From Streptomyces gelaticus (GTDB lineage: Bacteria > Actinomycetota > Actinomycetes > Streptomycetales > Streptomycetaceae): DNA of 64,000 nt. The translations under genes and the position numbers were made by a program. Location of the stretch: positions 111,792-175,791 of the forward strand of contig NZ_BMTF01000012.1 of NCBI RefSeq assembly GCF_014649535.1, written 5' to 3'. Positions 7,681-17,185 of this stretch are shown here, in pieces (positions within the stretch are counted from its first letter, which is position 1; every line of letters starts with the position of its first letter). Under the pieces are notes generated by a model. The model was given only the letters and a program-made list of their open reading frames with translations, did not search any database and had not been told where the DNA came from.

Positions 7681-9333
7681 CTACTGCGGGGGGTTTCCGT
7701 GTTTGCGGGACGGCAGGTCGGCGTGCTTGTTGCGGAGCATCGCCAGGGACTTGACGAGAACCTCCCGGGTTTCGGCCGGGTCGATGACGTGGTCCACGAG
7801 GCCGCGCTCGGCCGCGTAGTACGGGTGCATGAGTTCGGCCTTGTACTCCTCGACCATGCGCTTCCGCATGGCTTCCGGGTCCTCGGCGTCGGCGATCTGC
7901 CGACGGAAGATGACGTTCGCGGCACCTTCGGCGCCCATCACCGCGATCTCGTTGGTGGGCCAGGCGAACGTCAGGTCCGCGCCGATCGACTGGGAGTCCA
8001 TGACGATGTAGGCACCGCCGTACGCCTTGCGCAGGATGAGGGAGATCCGTGGCACGGTCGCGTTGCAGTACGCGTAGAGCAGCTTCGCGCCGTGCCGGAT
8101 GATCCCGCCGTGCTCCTGGTCGACGCCGGGCAGGAAGCCGGGCACGTCCAGGAGCGTGATGAGGGGAATGTTGAAGGCGTCGCACATCTGCACGAACCGG
8201 GCCGCTTTCTCGGACGCCCCGATGTCCAGCACCCCGGCCAGCGACCGGGGCTGGTTGGCGACGATGCCGACGACCTGGCCGTCCATCCGTGCCAGGGCAC
8301 AGACGATGTTGCGGGCCCAGCGCTCGTGGACCTCCAGGTGGTCGCCGTCGTCGACGAGCTCCTCGATGACCTGGCGCATGTCGTACGGGCGGTTGCCGTC
8401 CAGGGGGACGAGGTCGAGAAGAGCGTCGTTGCGCCGGTCCGCGGGGTCCTGCGTGGGCTGGACGGGCGGGTCCTGCCGGTTGTTGGAGGGCAGCATGCCG
8501 ATCAGGTAGCGGACCTCGGCGATGCAGGTCTCCTCGTCGTCGTACGCGAAGTGCGCGACGCCCGAGGTCTCCGCGTGCACATCGGCGCCGCCGAGCCCGT
8601 TCTGGGTGATCTCCTCGCCGGTCACCGCCTTGACCACGTCCGGTCCGGTGATGAACATCTGCGAGGTCTCACGGACCATGAACACGAAGTCGGTCAGCGC
8701 CGGGCTGTAGGCCGCACCGCCCGCGCACGGGCCGAGCATCACACTGATCTGCGGAATCACACCCGAGGCCCGCGTGTTGCGCTGGAAGATCCCGCCGTAC
8801 CCCGCGAGCGCGGACACGCCCTCCTGGATACGGGCACCCGCGCCGTCGTTCAGCGACACCAGCGGGGCACCGGCCGAGATGGCCATGTCCATGATCTTGT
8901 GGATCTTCGTGGCATGGGCCTCGCCCAGCGCACCGCCGAAGATCCGGAAGTCGTGCGCGAAGGCGAAGACGGTCCGCCCGTCCACGAGCCCCCAGCCGGT
9001 GACGACCCCGTCGGTATACGGCCTCTTGTCCTCCAGGCCGAAGCCGGTGGCACGGTGCCGCCGCAACTGCTCGACCTCACAGAAGGTGCCCTCGTCGAAG
9101 AGGAGCGCCAGGCGCTCGTGCGCGGTCAGCTTGCCCTTGGCGTGCTGGGCCGCGGTGGCTCTCTCGCTCGGCCCGCTGCGGGCCAGCTCACGCAGGGCGT
9201 GCAGTTCCATGACGCGCCCCCGGACATCAGCCTGGGCGGGCGCGGCGGCACCCGCGGTGTTCGCAGCACGCCCGGCACTCACAACATTCGCGGTACCCGC
9301 AGCATTCGCGGAGGGATCGATCGTCGTCGTCAT
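7681..9333 (-). CDS. accB: Acyl-CoA carboxylase beta subunit (carboxyltransferase)
   Basis: 550-residue carboxyltransferase subunit that moves CO2 from biotin to acetyl- or propionyl-CoA, giving malonyl- or methylmalonyl-CoA for fatty acid or polyketide assembly. Full-length crotonase-like N and C domains are present, with the PGFLPG and ARIQEGV signatures. In the motif KAYGGAY the next residue is Ile, where propionyl-specific PccB has Asp; by published work on the S. coelicolor enzymes, Ile favours an AccB-type (acetyl-accepting) specificity. ATG at 9333 follows a GAGGGA Shine-Dalgarno. The epsilon subunit gene is 10 nt upstream. The biotinylated alpha subunit is not in the window. Confidence 0.93.
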   Translation of the reverse strand: MTTTIDPSANAAGTANVVSAGRAANTAGAAAPAQADVRGRVMELHALRELARSGPSERATAAQHAKGKLTAHERLALLFDEGTFCEVEQLRRHRATGFGLEDKRPYTDGVVTGWGLVDGRTVFAFAHDFRIFGGALGEAHATKIHKIMDMAISAGAPLVSLNDGAGARIQEGVSALAGYGGIFQRNTRASGVIPQISVMLGPCAGGAAYSPALTDFVFMVRETSQMFITGPDVVKAVTGEEITQNGLGGADVHAETSGVAHFAYDDEETCIAEVRYLIGMLPSNNRQDPPVQPTQDPADRRNDALLDLVPLDGNRPYDMRQVIEELVDDGDHLEVHERWARNIVCALARMDGQVVGIVANQPRSLAGVLDIGASEKAARFVQMCDAFNIPLITLLDVPGFLPGVDQEHGGIIRHGAKLLYAYCNATVPRISLILRKAYGGAYIVMDSQSIGADLTFAWPTNEIAVMGAEGAANVIFRRQIADAEDPEAMRKRMVEEYKAELMHPYYAAERGLVDHVIDPAETREVLVKSLAMLRNKHADLPSRKHGNPPQ

Positions 9334-9343
9334 GGCGATTCCC

Positions 9344-9541
9344 TCACTGCCAGCTGAGCGGGGCGTTGTACCGGTTCGCGTGCCGCCACCACCGCGACCC
9401 GGCGACGGTCTGTCTCTCCGGCGGTTCCTCCCGTCGGCCCTGCAGCGCGAGCAACACCACGGTGAGCGCGGCAAGTTCCTCGTCGGTGGCCTGCCCCCGC
9501 TCGACACTCAGCGCGATCCCGGAGCTGTCCGGACTGCCCAT
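9344..9541 (-). CDS. accE: Acyl-CoA carboxylase epsilon subunit
   Basis: 65-residue small subunit, specific to actinobacterial acyl-CoA carboxylases, that strengthens the alpha-beta complex. The family pattern is visible: RGQATDEELAAL, then a variable charged middle, then a Trp-rich end (SRWWRHANRY..PLSW). ATG at 9541 follows GAAGGAGG at 5 nt, which decides the start over an upstream in-frame ATG. It is the first gene of the carboxylase pair. Confidence 0.9.
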   Translation of the reverse strand: MGSPDSSGIALSVERGQATDEELAALTVVLLALQGRREEPPERQTVAGSRWWRHANRYNAPLSWQ

Positions 9542-9764
9542 GTCATCCTCCTTCACCTCCGGGAAGTTCACGACGGAGAACCCCACGGCCCCTCAGCGGA
9601 CAACGAATTCCTTGCGCGGGACTACGCGGCTCCTATGCCGGAGCGAGAAGAGCGGCACGTCCGGCCCGGCTCGCTGAGCACACCGGCGCCGCGTCGTAAC
9701 GAAATCACGTTGGCCGGCCGCCACTGAGCTGCGACGATGCCTCTGTTTCCCGATCGGAGGGCCT

Positions 9765-10871
9765 TTGTTCGTTTTCGTGTGTGCAGGGTGCGGCGCCGAG
9801 TTGACCGCCCCGTTGTCCCAGGTCTCCCTTCCGGCCCACGCCCATCAGAAGTACGGGAACGGGGTCCAGCTCCCGGTGCTCATGGAGTCGGGGACCTTCG
9901 CCGTGAACCCGGAGCCCTCGGGGCCACCGTGGCGCAAGTGGGAGGAGATCGATCCGGACGAGGCAGCCGCCCGCGGTGTCTACGCACCGGTCCACGCGCT
10001 GTCCGACGGTGTGCCCGGCGCGATCGTCATCGCCCCCGGAGACATCCGCGGCACCCGCCTGATCCCCGAGGAGCGCGGCGGCGCCTGCTGCGGCCTGGAC
10101 GGGGCCGACGGCCCCAACACAATCTGCGAGGCGTGCGGCCTGCCCGTGGCGACCAGGATCGACGACTGCTCGCTCTGGCAGGCGATGTGGCTCGCCCCGG
10201 ACTCCGTGCACCGCCTCCTCGTCGACGGCGCCGACGCCGGACCGCTCTCCTGGCAGGAACTGGTGGAGGAGGAAGCGAGCACACCCCCGTTCGAGCCGGT
10301 TGTCTCGTGGGGGTCGCGGCTTGGATCGAACCACAACTGGTCGTGGAGCCCGCAATGGGAGGCGGGAGCAGGCCGGGCGCTCGCCCACCTGCTGGCGGCT
10401 TCCGGGGGACAGCAGGTGACCGTCCCGAACGGCCTGACCGAGGAAGTGTTCCAACGCGCCCTCGACACCCTGCTGCCCGCAGGTCCGCAGGAGCGGCGCG
10501 CCGTCCTGGCCGGACCAGAACTGCCCGCCCCCGACGCGGACGCCGACATTCTCCTCGTACCGGTCCATCCGCAGACGGGTCGGACCTGGGCCCCTGTCGG
10601 CCCGGCCGCGTCGGCATACCCGGTACCTCTGCCGTTCGGGATGTGGCTGTGGCTGGCCTTCCCTCAGCCGCGTCCGCCGGTTCCCACGTCGGGCCCTCTG
10701 CTCGACGACGTTCTCCACGACGACCCGCTCCCGTCACGCCCCCCTCACCCCTTCCGAGCCGACCAAAGAGCGTTTCAGCACGCCCTGGTCCGGCTGCCGG
10801 CCGTCCGCAGCCCGTGGCTCCGCGAGATCCTCGAGAACGTCACGCAGCACAGGGTCAGCGGCCTGTTCTAG
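9765..10871 (+). CDS. Conserved hypothetical protein with zinc-ribbon-like cysteines
   Basis: 368 residues, not assigned to a functional family. The N-terminus carries a CxxC pair (C6, C9), followed later by a CCG and a CEACG pair near residue 120-130, suggesting one metal site shared by the two halves. The rest is acidic and proline-rich with no membrane segment or signal peptide. Start taken as TTG at 9765 with CGGAGG 4 nt upstream; GTG at 9777 is an alternative. It is divergent from the carboxylase operon. Proteins opening with VFVCAGCGAELT are common in streptomycetes, always as hypothetical; function not inferred. Confidence 0.7.
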   Translation: MFVFVCAGCGAELTAPLSQVSLPAHAHQKYGNGVQLPVLMESGTFAVNPEPSGPPWRKWEEIDPDEAAARGVYAPVHALSDGVPGAIVIAPGDIRGTRLIPEERGGACCGLDGADGPNTICEACGLPVATRIDDCSLWQAMWLAPDSVHRLLVDGADAGPLSWQELVEEEASTPPFEPVVSWGSRLGSNHNWSWSPQWEAGAGRALAHLLAASGGQQVTVPNGLTEEVFQRALDTLLPAGPQERRAVLAGPELPAPDADADILLVPVHPQTGRTWAPVGPAASAYPVPLPFGMWLWLAFPQPRPPVPTSGPLLDDVLHDDPLPSRPPHPFRADQRAFQHALVRLPAVRSPWLREILENVTQHRVSGLF

Positions 10872-11062
10872 CCGGCCGGCAGACGGCGCCGCTGCCAGCC
10901 GTCATCGTCCGTGATCTTTCGGCCAAGCCCGACTTCCTGTTCTTCGTCGTCGAGGTACCACCGTCGGCTACCGGTTCGGTCGACTAGCCGGTCGGGGATC
11001 GCGAGCGGAGCCGGAGTCGGATCGAGGTCTCCGAGGAGTTGGGGTCTCGGTCTCGGATGTCG
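10868..11062 (-). pseudogene. Possible C-terminal gene remnant
   Basis: A 64-codon open stretch on the minus strand ends at 10868 and lacks a good start. It translates to a protein-like tail with DRLVDRTGSRRWYLDDEE followed by ITDDDGW, rather than the Arg/Pro-rich text of spurious frames. It may be the last part of a lost gene, overlapping the stop of the upstream plus-strand gene. No family recognised. Confidence 0.25.
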
Positions 11063-11168
11063 TCAATGGCTCAGTCCGGAGTGCACACTTCCTGGGGGCG
11101 CAGGGCTACGTTTTCGTCGTCGGCGAAGGCTGCCGTAGTGATAGGGCGGCGTCTGGGAAGGTACGGTC

Positions 11169-11696
11169 ATGAAGATGACACCGGATGGACGTCCGATCCC
11201 GCCTGCGCATGCTGATGAACGGGCCATGCTGGAAACATGGCTGGACTTTCACCGCGCGACTCTCGCCCTCAAGTGTTCGGGCCTCGAAGACGAGCAACTA
11301 CGGCTGGCATCGGCGCCGCCGTCGCCGATGACGTTGCTGGGCCTCGTCCAGCACCTGGCCGAGGTGGAACGCAACTGGTTCCAGCGTGTGTTTGCGGGCC
11401 AGGCCCTGCCTCCGGTGTTCGGGGAAGACAATGGCGACGGCTTTGCCCTTCATCCCGGCCGAGGGCTCGAAGAGGCGATGACTGCCTGGCAGACAGAAAT
11501 TGCTCGCGGTCGCGAGCTCATCGCCACCGCGTCGCTGGACGACTCCGGTCACCTGTCCGAGCAGGAGGCCGGCCATGTAGGCGATGAGGGAGTCTCCCTG
11601 CGCTGGATCATGGTTCACATGATCGAGGAATACGCGCGTCACAACGGCCATGCCGATCTGATCCGAGAGCGTGTCGACGGAGCCGCCGGGACGTAA
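11169..11696 (+). CDS. DinB-family (DUF664) protein
   Basis: 175 residues of the DinB/YfiT-like four-helix family; actinobacterial members of DUF664 are often mycothiol-dependent transferases or metal-binding proteins. Typical signatures are LLGLVQHLAEVERNWF near residue 60 and IMVHMIEEYARHNGHADLIRERVDG at the end, with three spaced histidines that would bind the metal. ATG at 11169 follows GGGAAGG at 7 nt. A truncated paralogue with the same C-terminal motif lies at 35884-36327. Substrate unknown. Confidence 0.85.
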   Translation: MKMTPDGRPIPPAHADERAMLETWLDFHRATLALKCSGLEDEQLRLASAPPSPMTLLGLVQHLAEVERNWFQRVFAGQALPPVFGEDNGDGFALHPGRGLEEAMTAWQTEIARGRELIATASLDDSGHLSEQEAGHVGDEGVSLRWIMVHMIEEYARHNGHADLIRERVDGAAGT

Positions 11697-11781
11697 GGCG
11701 TATGGCACGTCGCCGCCCGCCTAGCCGCACCACCCCCGCCCGGTCTCCTGACGTCCACTCGCAACAACCGATGAGGCGAGG

Positions 11782-14700
11782 CTAACGGCCGTCCCCGCCC
11801 TGACCTTCCACGCCCTCGTCGCGCTCCTGGCGCTCCTGGATCTCGTAGGCCAGACCTTCCAGATCTTCCTCGATCCCCTCGGCGTTCAGGAACGCCAGGC
11901 CCAGCGCATCGTTCGCCCCGTGCCGCTGACCGTCCGGGCCGCGCAGGGCCTGTTCGGCCCAGATGCACTTCCCGGTCCGCGTGTACCGCGCGCCCCACCG
12001 CTGGGAGAGCGCATTCACCAACTGAAGACCGCGGCCTCCCTCGTCGGTTTCCTTGGCCCGGCGAATGCGAGGCATCGTCAGGCTGCCGTCGAAGACCTCG
12101 CAGATCAGTTCGGCGGCACGGAGCAGGCGGAGACGGACCGGTCCCTTGGCGTGGCGCACGACGTTGCCGACCATCTCGCTGGCCAGGAGTTCCGTGGTGG
12201 GTGTCAGGTTGTCGAGGCCCCAGGCGGAGAGCTGCTCACGGACGTGTCGGCGGGCCAGTCCTGCTGCCTTCGGCCCCTCGGGGAGCTGCCAGGAGGCCAT
12301 GCTGTCGCCTGCCAGGGCATGCAGACGGGCGATGAGGAGCGCCGCGTCGTCGGTCGTCCGGTGCTCGGCCGGGAGCAGGCCGGCCGTCACGGTGTCACAC
12401 AGGCGCTCCAGGTCCGCGTCGGTGCCCTTCTCGTGGGCCGTGCCCAGGAGTTGGGCCAGCCTGGTCATGCCCTGGTCGATCTCCCGGTTCGCCGACTCGA
12501 CCAGCCCGTCGGTGTAGAGCACGAGCAGGCTTCCTTCGGGCACCCTCACCTCGACCGTCTCGAAGGGTGGCTCCGCGGCGCCCAGCGGGGGGTCGGCGGA
12601 CAGCTGCGGAAAGTGCACCGAGCCGTCGGGGTGGACCATTGCAGGCGGTGGGTGCCCCGCGCGGGCAATGGAGCAGACCTGTGTGGTGGAGTCGTAGAGC
12701 GCGTACAGGCAGGTGACGTACGACTCCTCGCCCATGCCGCCGACGATGTGGTTGAGGTGTCCCATGATCTCGTCCGGGGGCAGTTCGAGGTCGGCCAGGG
12801 TGTGGACGGCGGTACGCAGACGGCCCATCGTGGCCGCCTCGGGCAGGCCGTGGCCCATGACGTCGCCGACGACCAGGGCGACCTGACCGCCGGAGAGCGG
12901 GATGATGTCGTACCAGTCGCCTCCCACGTCCATGCCCTGTCCGGCAGGGAGATAACGTGCGGCGGCCGTGCACTCCGGCAGCGTCGGCAGGTCCCGGGGC
13001 AGCAGGCTGCGCTGGAGTTCGCGGGACCGGGTGTGCTCGGCGTCGTAGAGCCGGGCCCGCTCCAGGGCCTGTGAGACAAGGGCGCTGATCGTGGTCAGCA
13101 GGATGCGTTCCTCGGAGGTGAGGCGGCGCGGGCGGTCGAAGGCAAGGACGCACACCCCGAACGTACGGCCGGACGCGGTCAGCGGCAGGAACGCCCATGC
13201 CTGTTTGGTGGACAGCTCGCTCAGGTGGGCGAGTTCGGGCCCGTACGCGGCGAGCTCGCGCCTCGTCGACACGAACAGGGGCGTCCCGGACAGGATCGTG
13301 CTCCAGGGTGGCTCGTCCGGCGCCCGGGGGTGGCCGTCGATGGCTGCGAGGAAGTCGTCCGGGTAACCGAACGCTCCGACATTGCGAAGCCGGTCGTCCT
13401 CGACGGCCTGCACCAGGAGTCCGGTGGCCGAGAACGGCGGGAGCACCCGCCAGGCGACGGCGTCCACCACGTCCTGCGAGGTCGTCGCCTTGGCGAGCGC
13501 CGTGGTCAGTTCCGTGATGTGGGCCGCTCGCTCGGCCGCGGCGCGCTCGGACTCCTTCCGCTCCTCCTGCATGCGCCGCTGCTCGGTGACGTCCGCGAAG
13601 TAGACGGTTCGGCCGTCGGACCCGGGTACCAGCCGCAGGTGGTAGCTCCGTCCGCTGTCCGGCATGCGCACATCGAAACCGGAGGGCTTCTCCTCGGCCG
13701 CGGCCTGCCGGCAGCGGGTCTCCAGGTCCGGAACCTGCCGCATGGCGGGCGGCTCCCACAACAGACGCCCGAGCAGTTCCTCCTCGGAGCAGCCCAGCGC
13801 GCGTTCCGCCTCCAGGTTGGCGAAGGTGATCCGCCATTCGTCGTCCACCGCCAGGAAACCGTCGCTCATGTGGCGCAGGGCCCGGCCGAGTGCGTCATGG
13901 GCGGGATGCTCACGGCTCTCCCATCCCACGCCGGTCATGCGGAGGGGATCGCCCTTCTCGTCGTAGGCCACTCTGCCCCGGGTCTGTGCCCAGCGGTACG
14001 TGCCGTCCGCGCGCCGCACCCGGTACTCGGCCTCGAACACGGAATGGTCGCGGATCGCACGCTCCGCAGCCGCCAGCGCGGGTGCCAGGTCGTCGGCATG
14101 GATGGCCCGCATCCAGTCCTCCATCCTGCCGGTGAAATCGGCGGGTGTGGCGATGTAGAGCTCCAGGGCCGCCTCGTCCATGCTCAGCTCGTCGGTTTGG
14201 ATGTTCCAGTCCCACGATCCGACCCTGATCTCCCTCAGGGCCTCCTGCCTGAGGCGCTCACCATGGTGTTCGGTTCGGTGGGGACCGGACGGTGGCGGTG
14301 CCTGGCCGATGCGTTCCTCGGTCCAGGCGACCAGGTCCCGCAGGAAGTCCCACTGCTTCGGTGTGGGTTCGCCCCGGTCGCCCGTCAGTACCGCGAGCAC
14401 GCCGATGCTGCGGCCCCCGCCGGACAACGGCACTGCGGCCAGGCCGGTACCGGGCCATGCGACATCGGCCGTCGCGGCCCGAGACCCCGCGGGACCGGCC
14501 TGCCCGGCCTGCGCGGCGGGCCCGGTGGTCTTCGACGGCACCCATACGCCCGTGCCCTGCCGCAGGACGCGGGTGTGAGGCAGCGGGGCCTCCTGGTCGA
14601 TGATCTCCCAGGAGCGGGTGAGGCCGGGAGGAAGACCTACCGTCGACACCAGGCGCAGCGCGGACATCGGACCACGAAGATGAACCGTTCCGCCGAGCGC

Positions 14701-14799
14701 GCCCAGCTCGCCCATGGCGTGCTGGAGTGCCAGCCGGAATACTTCACTTTCCGTGACACCGGGAGCCACCGTGCTGAGCAAGGCCAGCCGTGCGTTCAT
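11782..14799 (-). CDS. Multidomain sensor PP2C phosphatase with anti-sigma-like kinase domain
   Basis: 1005 residues. Domains in order: GAF (10-170), PAS with PAC (190-300), PAS (305-410), GAF (430-590), PP2C/SpoIIE phosphatase (610-830) with DVGGDWYD and GDVMGHG metal-binding motifs, and a C-terminal HATPase_c of the RsbW type (840-950). Such proteins set anti-anti-sigma phosphorylation in response to signals and are abundant in Streptomyces. No membrane helices, so cytoplasmic. No Shine-Dalgarno is clear before ATG 14799; an AT-rich element (GATAAAAT) about 10 nt upstream suggests a short or absent leader. Ligand unknown. Confidence 0.88.
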   Translation of the reverse strand: MNARLALLSTVAPGVTESEVFRLALQHAMGELGALGGTVHLRGPMSALRLVSTVGLPPGLTRSWEIIDQEAPLPHTRVLRQGTGVWVPSKTTGPAAQAGQAGPAGSRAATADVAWPGTGLAAVPLSGGGRSIGVLAVLTGDRGEPTPKQWDFLRDLVAWTEERIGQAPPPSGPHRTEHHGERLRQEALREIRVGSWDWNIQTDELSMDEAALELYIATPADFTGRMEDWMRAIHADDLAPALAAAERAIRDHSVFEAEYRVRRADGTYRWAQTRGRVAYDEKGDPLRMTGVGWESREHPAHDALGRALRHMSDGFLAVDDEWRITFANLEAERALGCSEEELLGRLLWEPPAMRQVPDLETRCRQAAAEEKPSGFDVRMPDSGRSYHLRLVPGSDGRTVYFADVTEQRRMQEERKESERAAAERAAHITELTTALAKATTSQDVVDAVAWRVLPPFSATGLLVQAVEDDRLRNVGAFGYPDDFLAAIDGHPRAPDEPPWSTILSGTPLFVSTRRELAAYGPELAHLSELSTKQAWAFLPLTASGRTFGVCVLAFDRPRRLTSEERILLTTISALVSQALERARLYDAEHTRSRELQRSLLPRDLPTLPECTAAARYLPAGQGMDVGGDWYDIIPLSGGQVALVVGDVMGHGLPEAATMGRLRTAVHTLADLELPPDEIMGHLNHIVGGMGEESYVTCLYALYDSTTQVCSIARAGHPPPAMVHPDGSVHFPQLSADPPLGAAEPPFETVEVRVPEGSLLVLYTDGLVESANREIDQGMTRLAQLLGTAHEKGTDADLERLCDTVTAGLLPAEHRTTDDAALLIARLHALAGDSMASWQLPEGPKAAGLARRHVREQLSAWGLDNLTPTTELLASEMVGNVVRHAKGPVRLRLLRAAELICEVFDGSLTMPRIRRAKETDEGGRGLQLVNALSQRWGARYTRTGKCIWAEQALRGPDGQRHGANDALGLAFLNAEGIEEDLEGLAYEIQERQERDEGVEGQGGDGR

Positions 14800-15244
14800 A
14801 GTGCGGATTTTATCGTTTCTGTGACATTCGGAGCCAAGCCGCGCCGGGCGCCCCTTCTGGCCCGGGGCGTGCCGGAGTCAGCAGAAACGCGGAACCCAGG
14901 CCGAGTTGATTTGGAATGCGATGGATTCCGGTGCCTTTCCGGGTACCGGACGACGGCCAGTTCGTCACTCTCCGTGCGGGGCACTGTCGAAGGGGAGGAC
15001 CACAGGAGGGCCGACGGGTGCTTGCGGTCGGCGACCACCGTGGCCTTCCCGGCCGAGGCCGGCCCTCCCTCGGCCGGGCAACCCCGGCCGCGAAACGGAA
15101 CCAATGCCGACGCCGCCGATCAGGCTCCGGCAAGCTCCTGCGCCGCGGTGCGACTCCAGGCTCGTGCGTCGCGGTGCGGCGCACGGAGCCGGAACAGAGC
15201 GTCTTCGAGCGCGGCCGAGCAGCACGAAAGGCGCGTGCGGGCGC
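14800..15244. other. Intergenic region with no recognised gene
   Basis: 445 bases between the phosphatase gene start and the end of the GNAT gene. The open frames here are Arg/Pro-rich and look spurious. The part next to 14800 is relatively AT-rich and likely holds the phosphatase promoter. Nothing else seen. Confidence 0.5.
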
Positions 15245-16000
15245 TCACCCGCGCCTCGCTCGCCCTCGTCGCTCGTCGCCCTCCCCTACACGAATACTGA
15301 GCTGGACACCCAACTCCCGGAAGCCCAACGCAAGAGCCACACGCTTTGACGGATTCGACCGTGCTCTCCACTGCGGAAGCAACCCGGCGGCCAGCGCATG
15401 AGTCACAGCGGCAGATGCCACAACTCGCGCCAGCCTACGGCCCCGACAGACCGGCGCAACGAGCACACTCAGGTGAGCCACCGCCTGCGGCCAAACTCGG
15501 TATCCAGCGGTGGCAACCACCTCTCCGCCGTCCCGGAGGACGAAGGCAGGAGAAGTGATGTCCTCCATGCCACTCTCGCCGACGTCCTCTTCACCAGCGC
15601 AGGTCAGAAACGTCGCCAGTTCGTCGTCGACGCCCGTCACCTCCTCGACAGCGGCATCTCCCCGCACAGGAAGGAAGCCGTCCCGGTCGAGGTAGAAGAG
15701 AGAAGCCGGCCCGAGTACATCGAGGACGGGCAGCAACTCGCGCAAGCGCTCCACATCGACGAGCCCCTCGGGGGACAACTTCCGCACGGCACCCTCAACC
15801 AGTTCGGCGACCTGGGCACTCGGCGCGGTGACCATGCCGGCGTCGCCGAGGACCACGGCCCCCGTCCACAACGGCGGGCACATCGCCGAGCCGGGGGAAA
15901 CCGCAACACTCATTCCTCCTGAGGGAGGGAACTCCGCCGGCGCCCCCGCCAGCTCGATCCACAGCTCCCGGGCTCGGCCGAGCAAGAGATCAGTAGTCAT
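15245..16000 (-). CDS. GNAT-family N-acetyltransferase
   Basis: 251 residues. The C-terminal third has the GNAT acetyl-CoA fold: a beta strand LSVLVAP, then CRGRRLARVV in the place of the Q/RxxGxG/A pyrophosphate loop, then a helix and the terminal SKRVALALGFRELG strand. The N-terminal half, with MCPPLWTGAVVLGDAGMVTAP, is typical of a Streptomyces GNAT subgroup of unknown substrate. The start is placed at ATG 16000, since the upstream extension is Arg-rich; the Shine-Dalgarno is weak. It is divergent from the LysE exporter at 16238, perhaps sharing a control region. Confidence 0.75.
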   Translation of the reverse strand: MTTDLLLGRARELWIELAGAPAEFPPSGGMSVAVSPGSAMCPPLWTGAVVLGDAGMVTAPSAQVAELVEGAVRKLSPEGLVDVERLRELLPVLDVLGPASLFYLDRDGFLPVRGDAAVEEVTGVDDELATFLTCAGEEDVGESGMEDITSPAFVLRDGGEVVATAGYRVWPQAVAHLSVLVAPVCRGRRLARVVASAAVTHALAAGLLPQWRARSNPSKRVALALGFRELGVQLSIRVGEGDERRGRARRG

Positions 16001-16237
16001 GGCCGTATCGTGTCGGCCCCCACGGCCCTTCACGACTGGTTTCCTGCGGAACAGAGGCCACCATGCGCCGGTGCGGCACCAGACTGCCGCGGAAACACCT
16101 GCGACAGCAAGAACCCACTCACGCGCAGCTGCGTGATGAGCCTACGGTGCTGTGGACTTGGCCCCGGACCGGTGCTCCGGGTCTCTGCGCAGAAATGGGG
16201 CTGTGGGGCGGACCCGGCCCGTGCTTCCATTGGCTTC

Positions 16238-16876
16238 ATGGTGTCTGCTGACCGCTGTCTCGCTTTCGCAGCCATGTCGTTCCTGCTGATCGTGGTCCCC
16301 GGGCCAAGCGTGCTCTTCGTGATCGGGCGGGCGCTGGCTCAGGGACGCCGCGCTGCACTGACCACAGTCGTGGGCAACACGGTGGGTGCCTACGTGCTCA
16401 TCGTGGCGGTGGCTCTCGGGGTCGGGACCATCGTGGAACGCTCGGTCCTGGTCTTCACGGTCCTGAAACTGGCCGGTGCCGCCTACTTGGTCCATCTCGG
16501 CGTCAAGGCGTGGCGGCAACGTGGCTCGTTGCAGGCCGCGTTCACCGCCGACAAGCCCATGCGGGGCGGCCTCCGCACGCTGTGGGAGGGGTTCGCGGTC
16601 GGTGTGGCCAACCCGAAGACCATGGTGTTCTTCGCCGCAGTGCTGCCGCAGTTCGTCGACCGCGCCCAGGGACACGTCGTGGTTCAGATGCTGCTGCTCG
16701 GGCTGGTCTTCAACATCATCGCACTGGCCTGCGACAGCGTGTGGGGACTGATCGCGGCAACAGGACGGGACTGGTTCGCCCGCTCGCCCCAGCGGCTCTC
16801 TCTGGTCGGAGGAATCGGCGGGCTCACGATGATCGGCCTCGGTGTCACCGTCGCCGCTACGGGACGCAAGGACTGA
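16238..16876 (+). CDS. LysE/RhtB-family amino acid exporter
   Basis: 212-residue inner membrane exporter of the LysE superfamily, which exports amino acids or their derivatives. Hydrophobic helices cover nearly the whole length; the family signature PGPSVLFVIGRALAQGRRAAL is at residues 19-39, and GVANPKTMVFFAAVLPQF is near 125. ATG at 16238 or GTG at 16241 gives the usual length of about 210. It stands alone on the plus strand. Confidence 0.88.
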   Translation: MVSADRCLAFAAMSFLLIVVPGPSVLFVIGRALAQGRRAALTTVVGNTVGAYVLIVAVALGVGTIVERSVLVFTVLKLAGAAYLVHLGVKAWRQRGSLQAAFTADKPMRGGLRTLWEGFAVGVANPKTMVFFAAVLPQFVDRAQGHVVVQMLLLGLVFNIIALACDSVWGLIAATGRDWFARSPQRLSLVGGIGGLTMIGLGVTVAATGRKD

Positions 16877-17185
16877 TCCCGCATCGGAGGAACGGCCGGT
16901 CAGTACTCATCCACCGGCGACGGCTTCCTTGATGGTGGTTGAGCAAGGGCGGGCGGCCTCGTCCAGGAGCACGCCGACATGCCTGCCCACATGTGCGGAA
17001 TCCGGCGACCTGGATGCATTCGTCCGGGCACCACGCGCCGAGGGCCTTCGTCGGCCACGGCCGCGAAAGAAGCGGAGGACCGGTGGCCTGGGCAGCGGGA
17101 TAGGGTTCGGAGGAAACGATTCCGCTCGGTCCGTGCGAGCTGCGGCAAGGACCGGACGCCGCAGTTGCCCCGTGAGGAGGACCGA
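16877..17185. other. Intergenic region with no recognised gene
   Basis: 309 bases between lysE and the TrmB-like regulator. A GGAGG ribosome-binding site at 17176-17180 serves the regulator. No hairpin, repeat or believable small gene seen. Confidence 0.5.
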
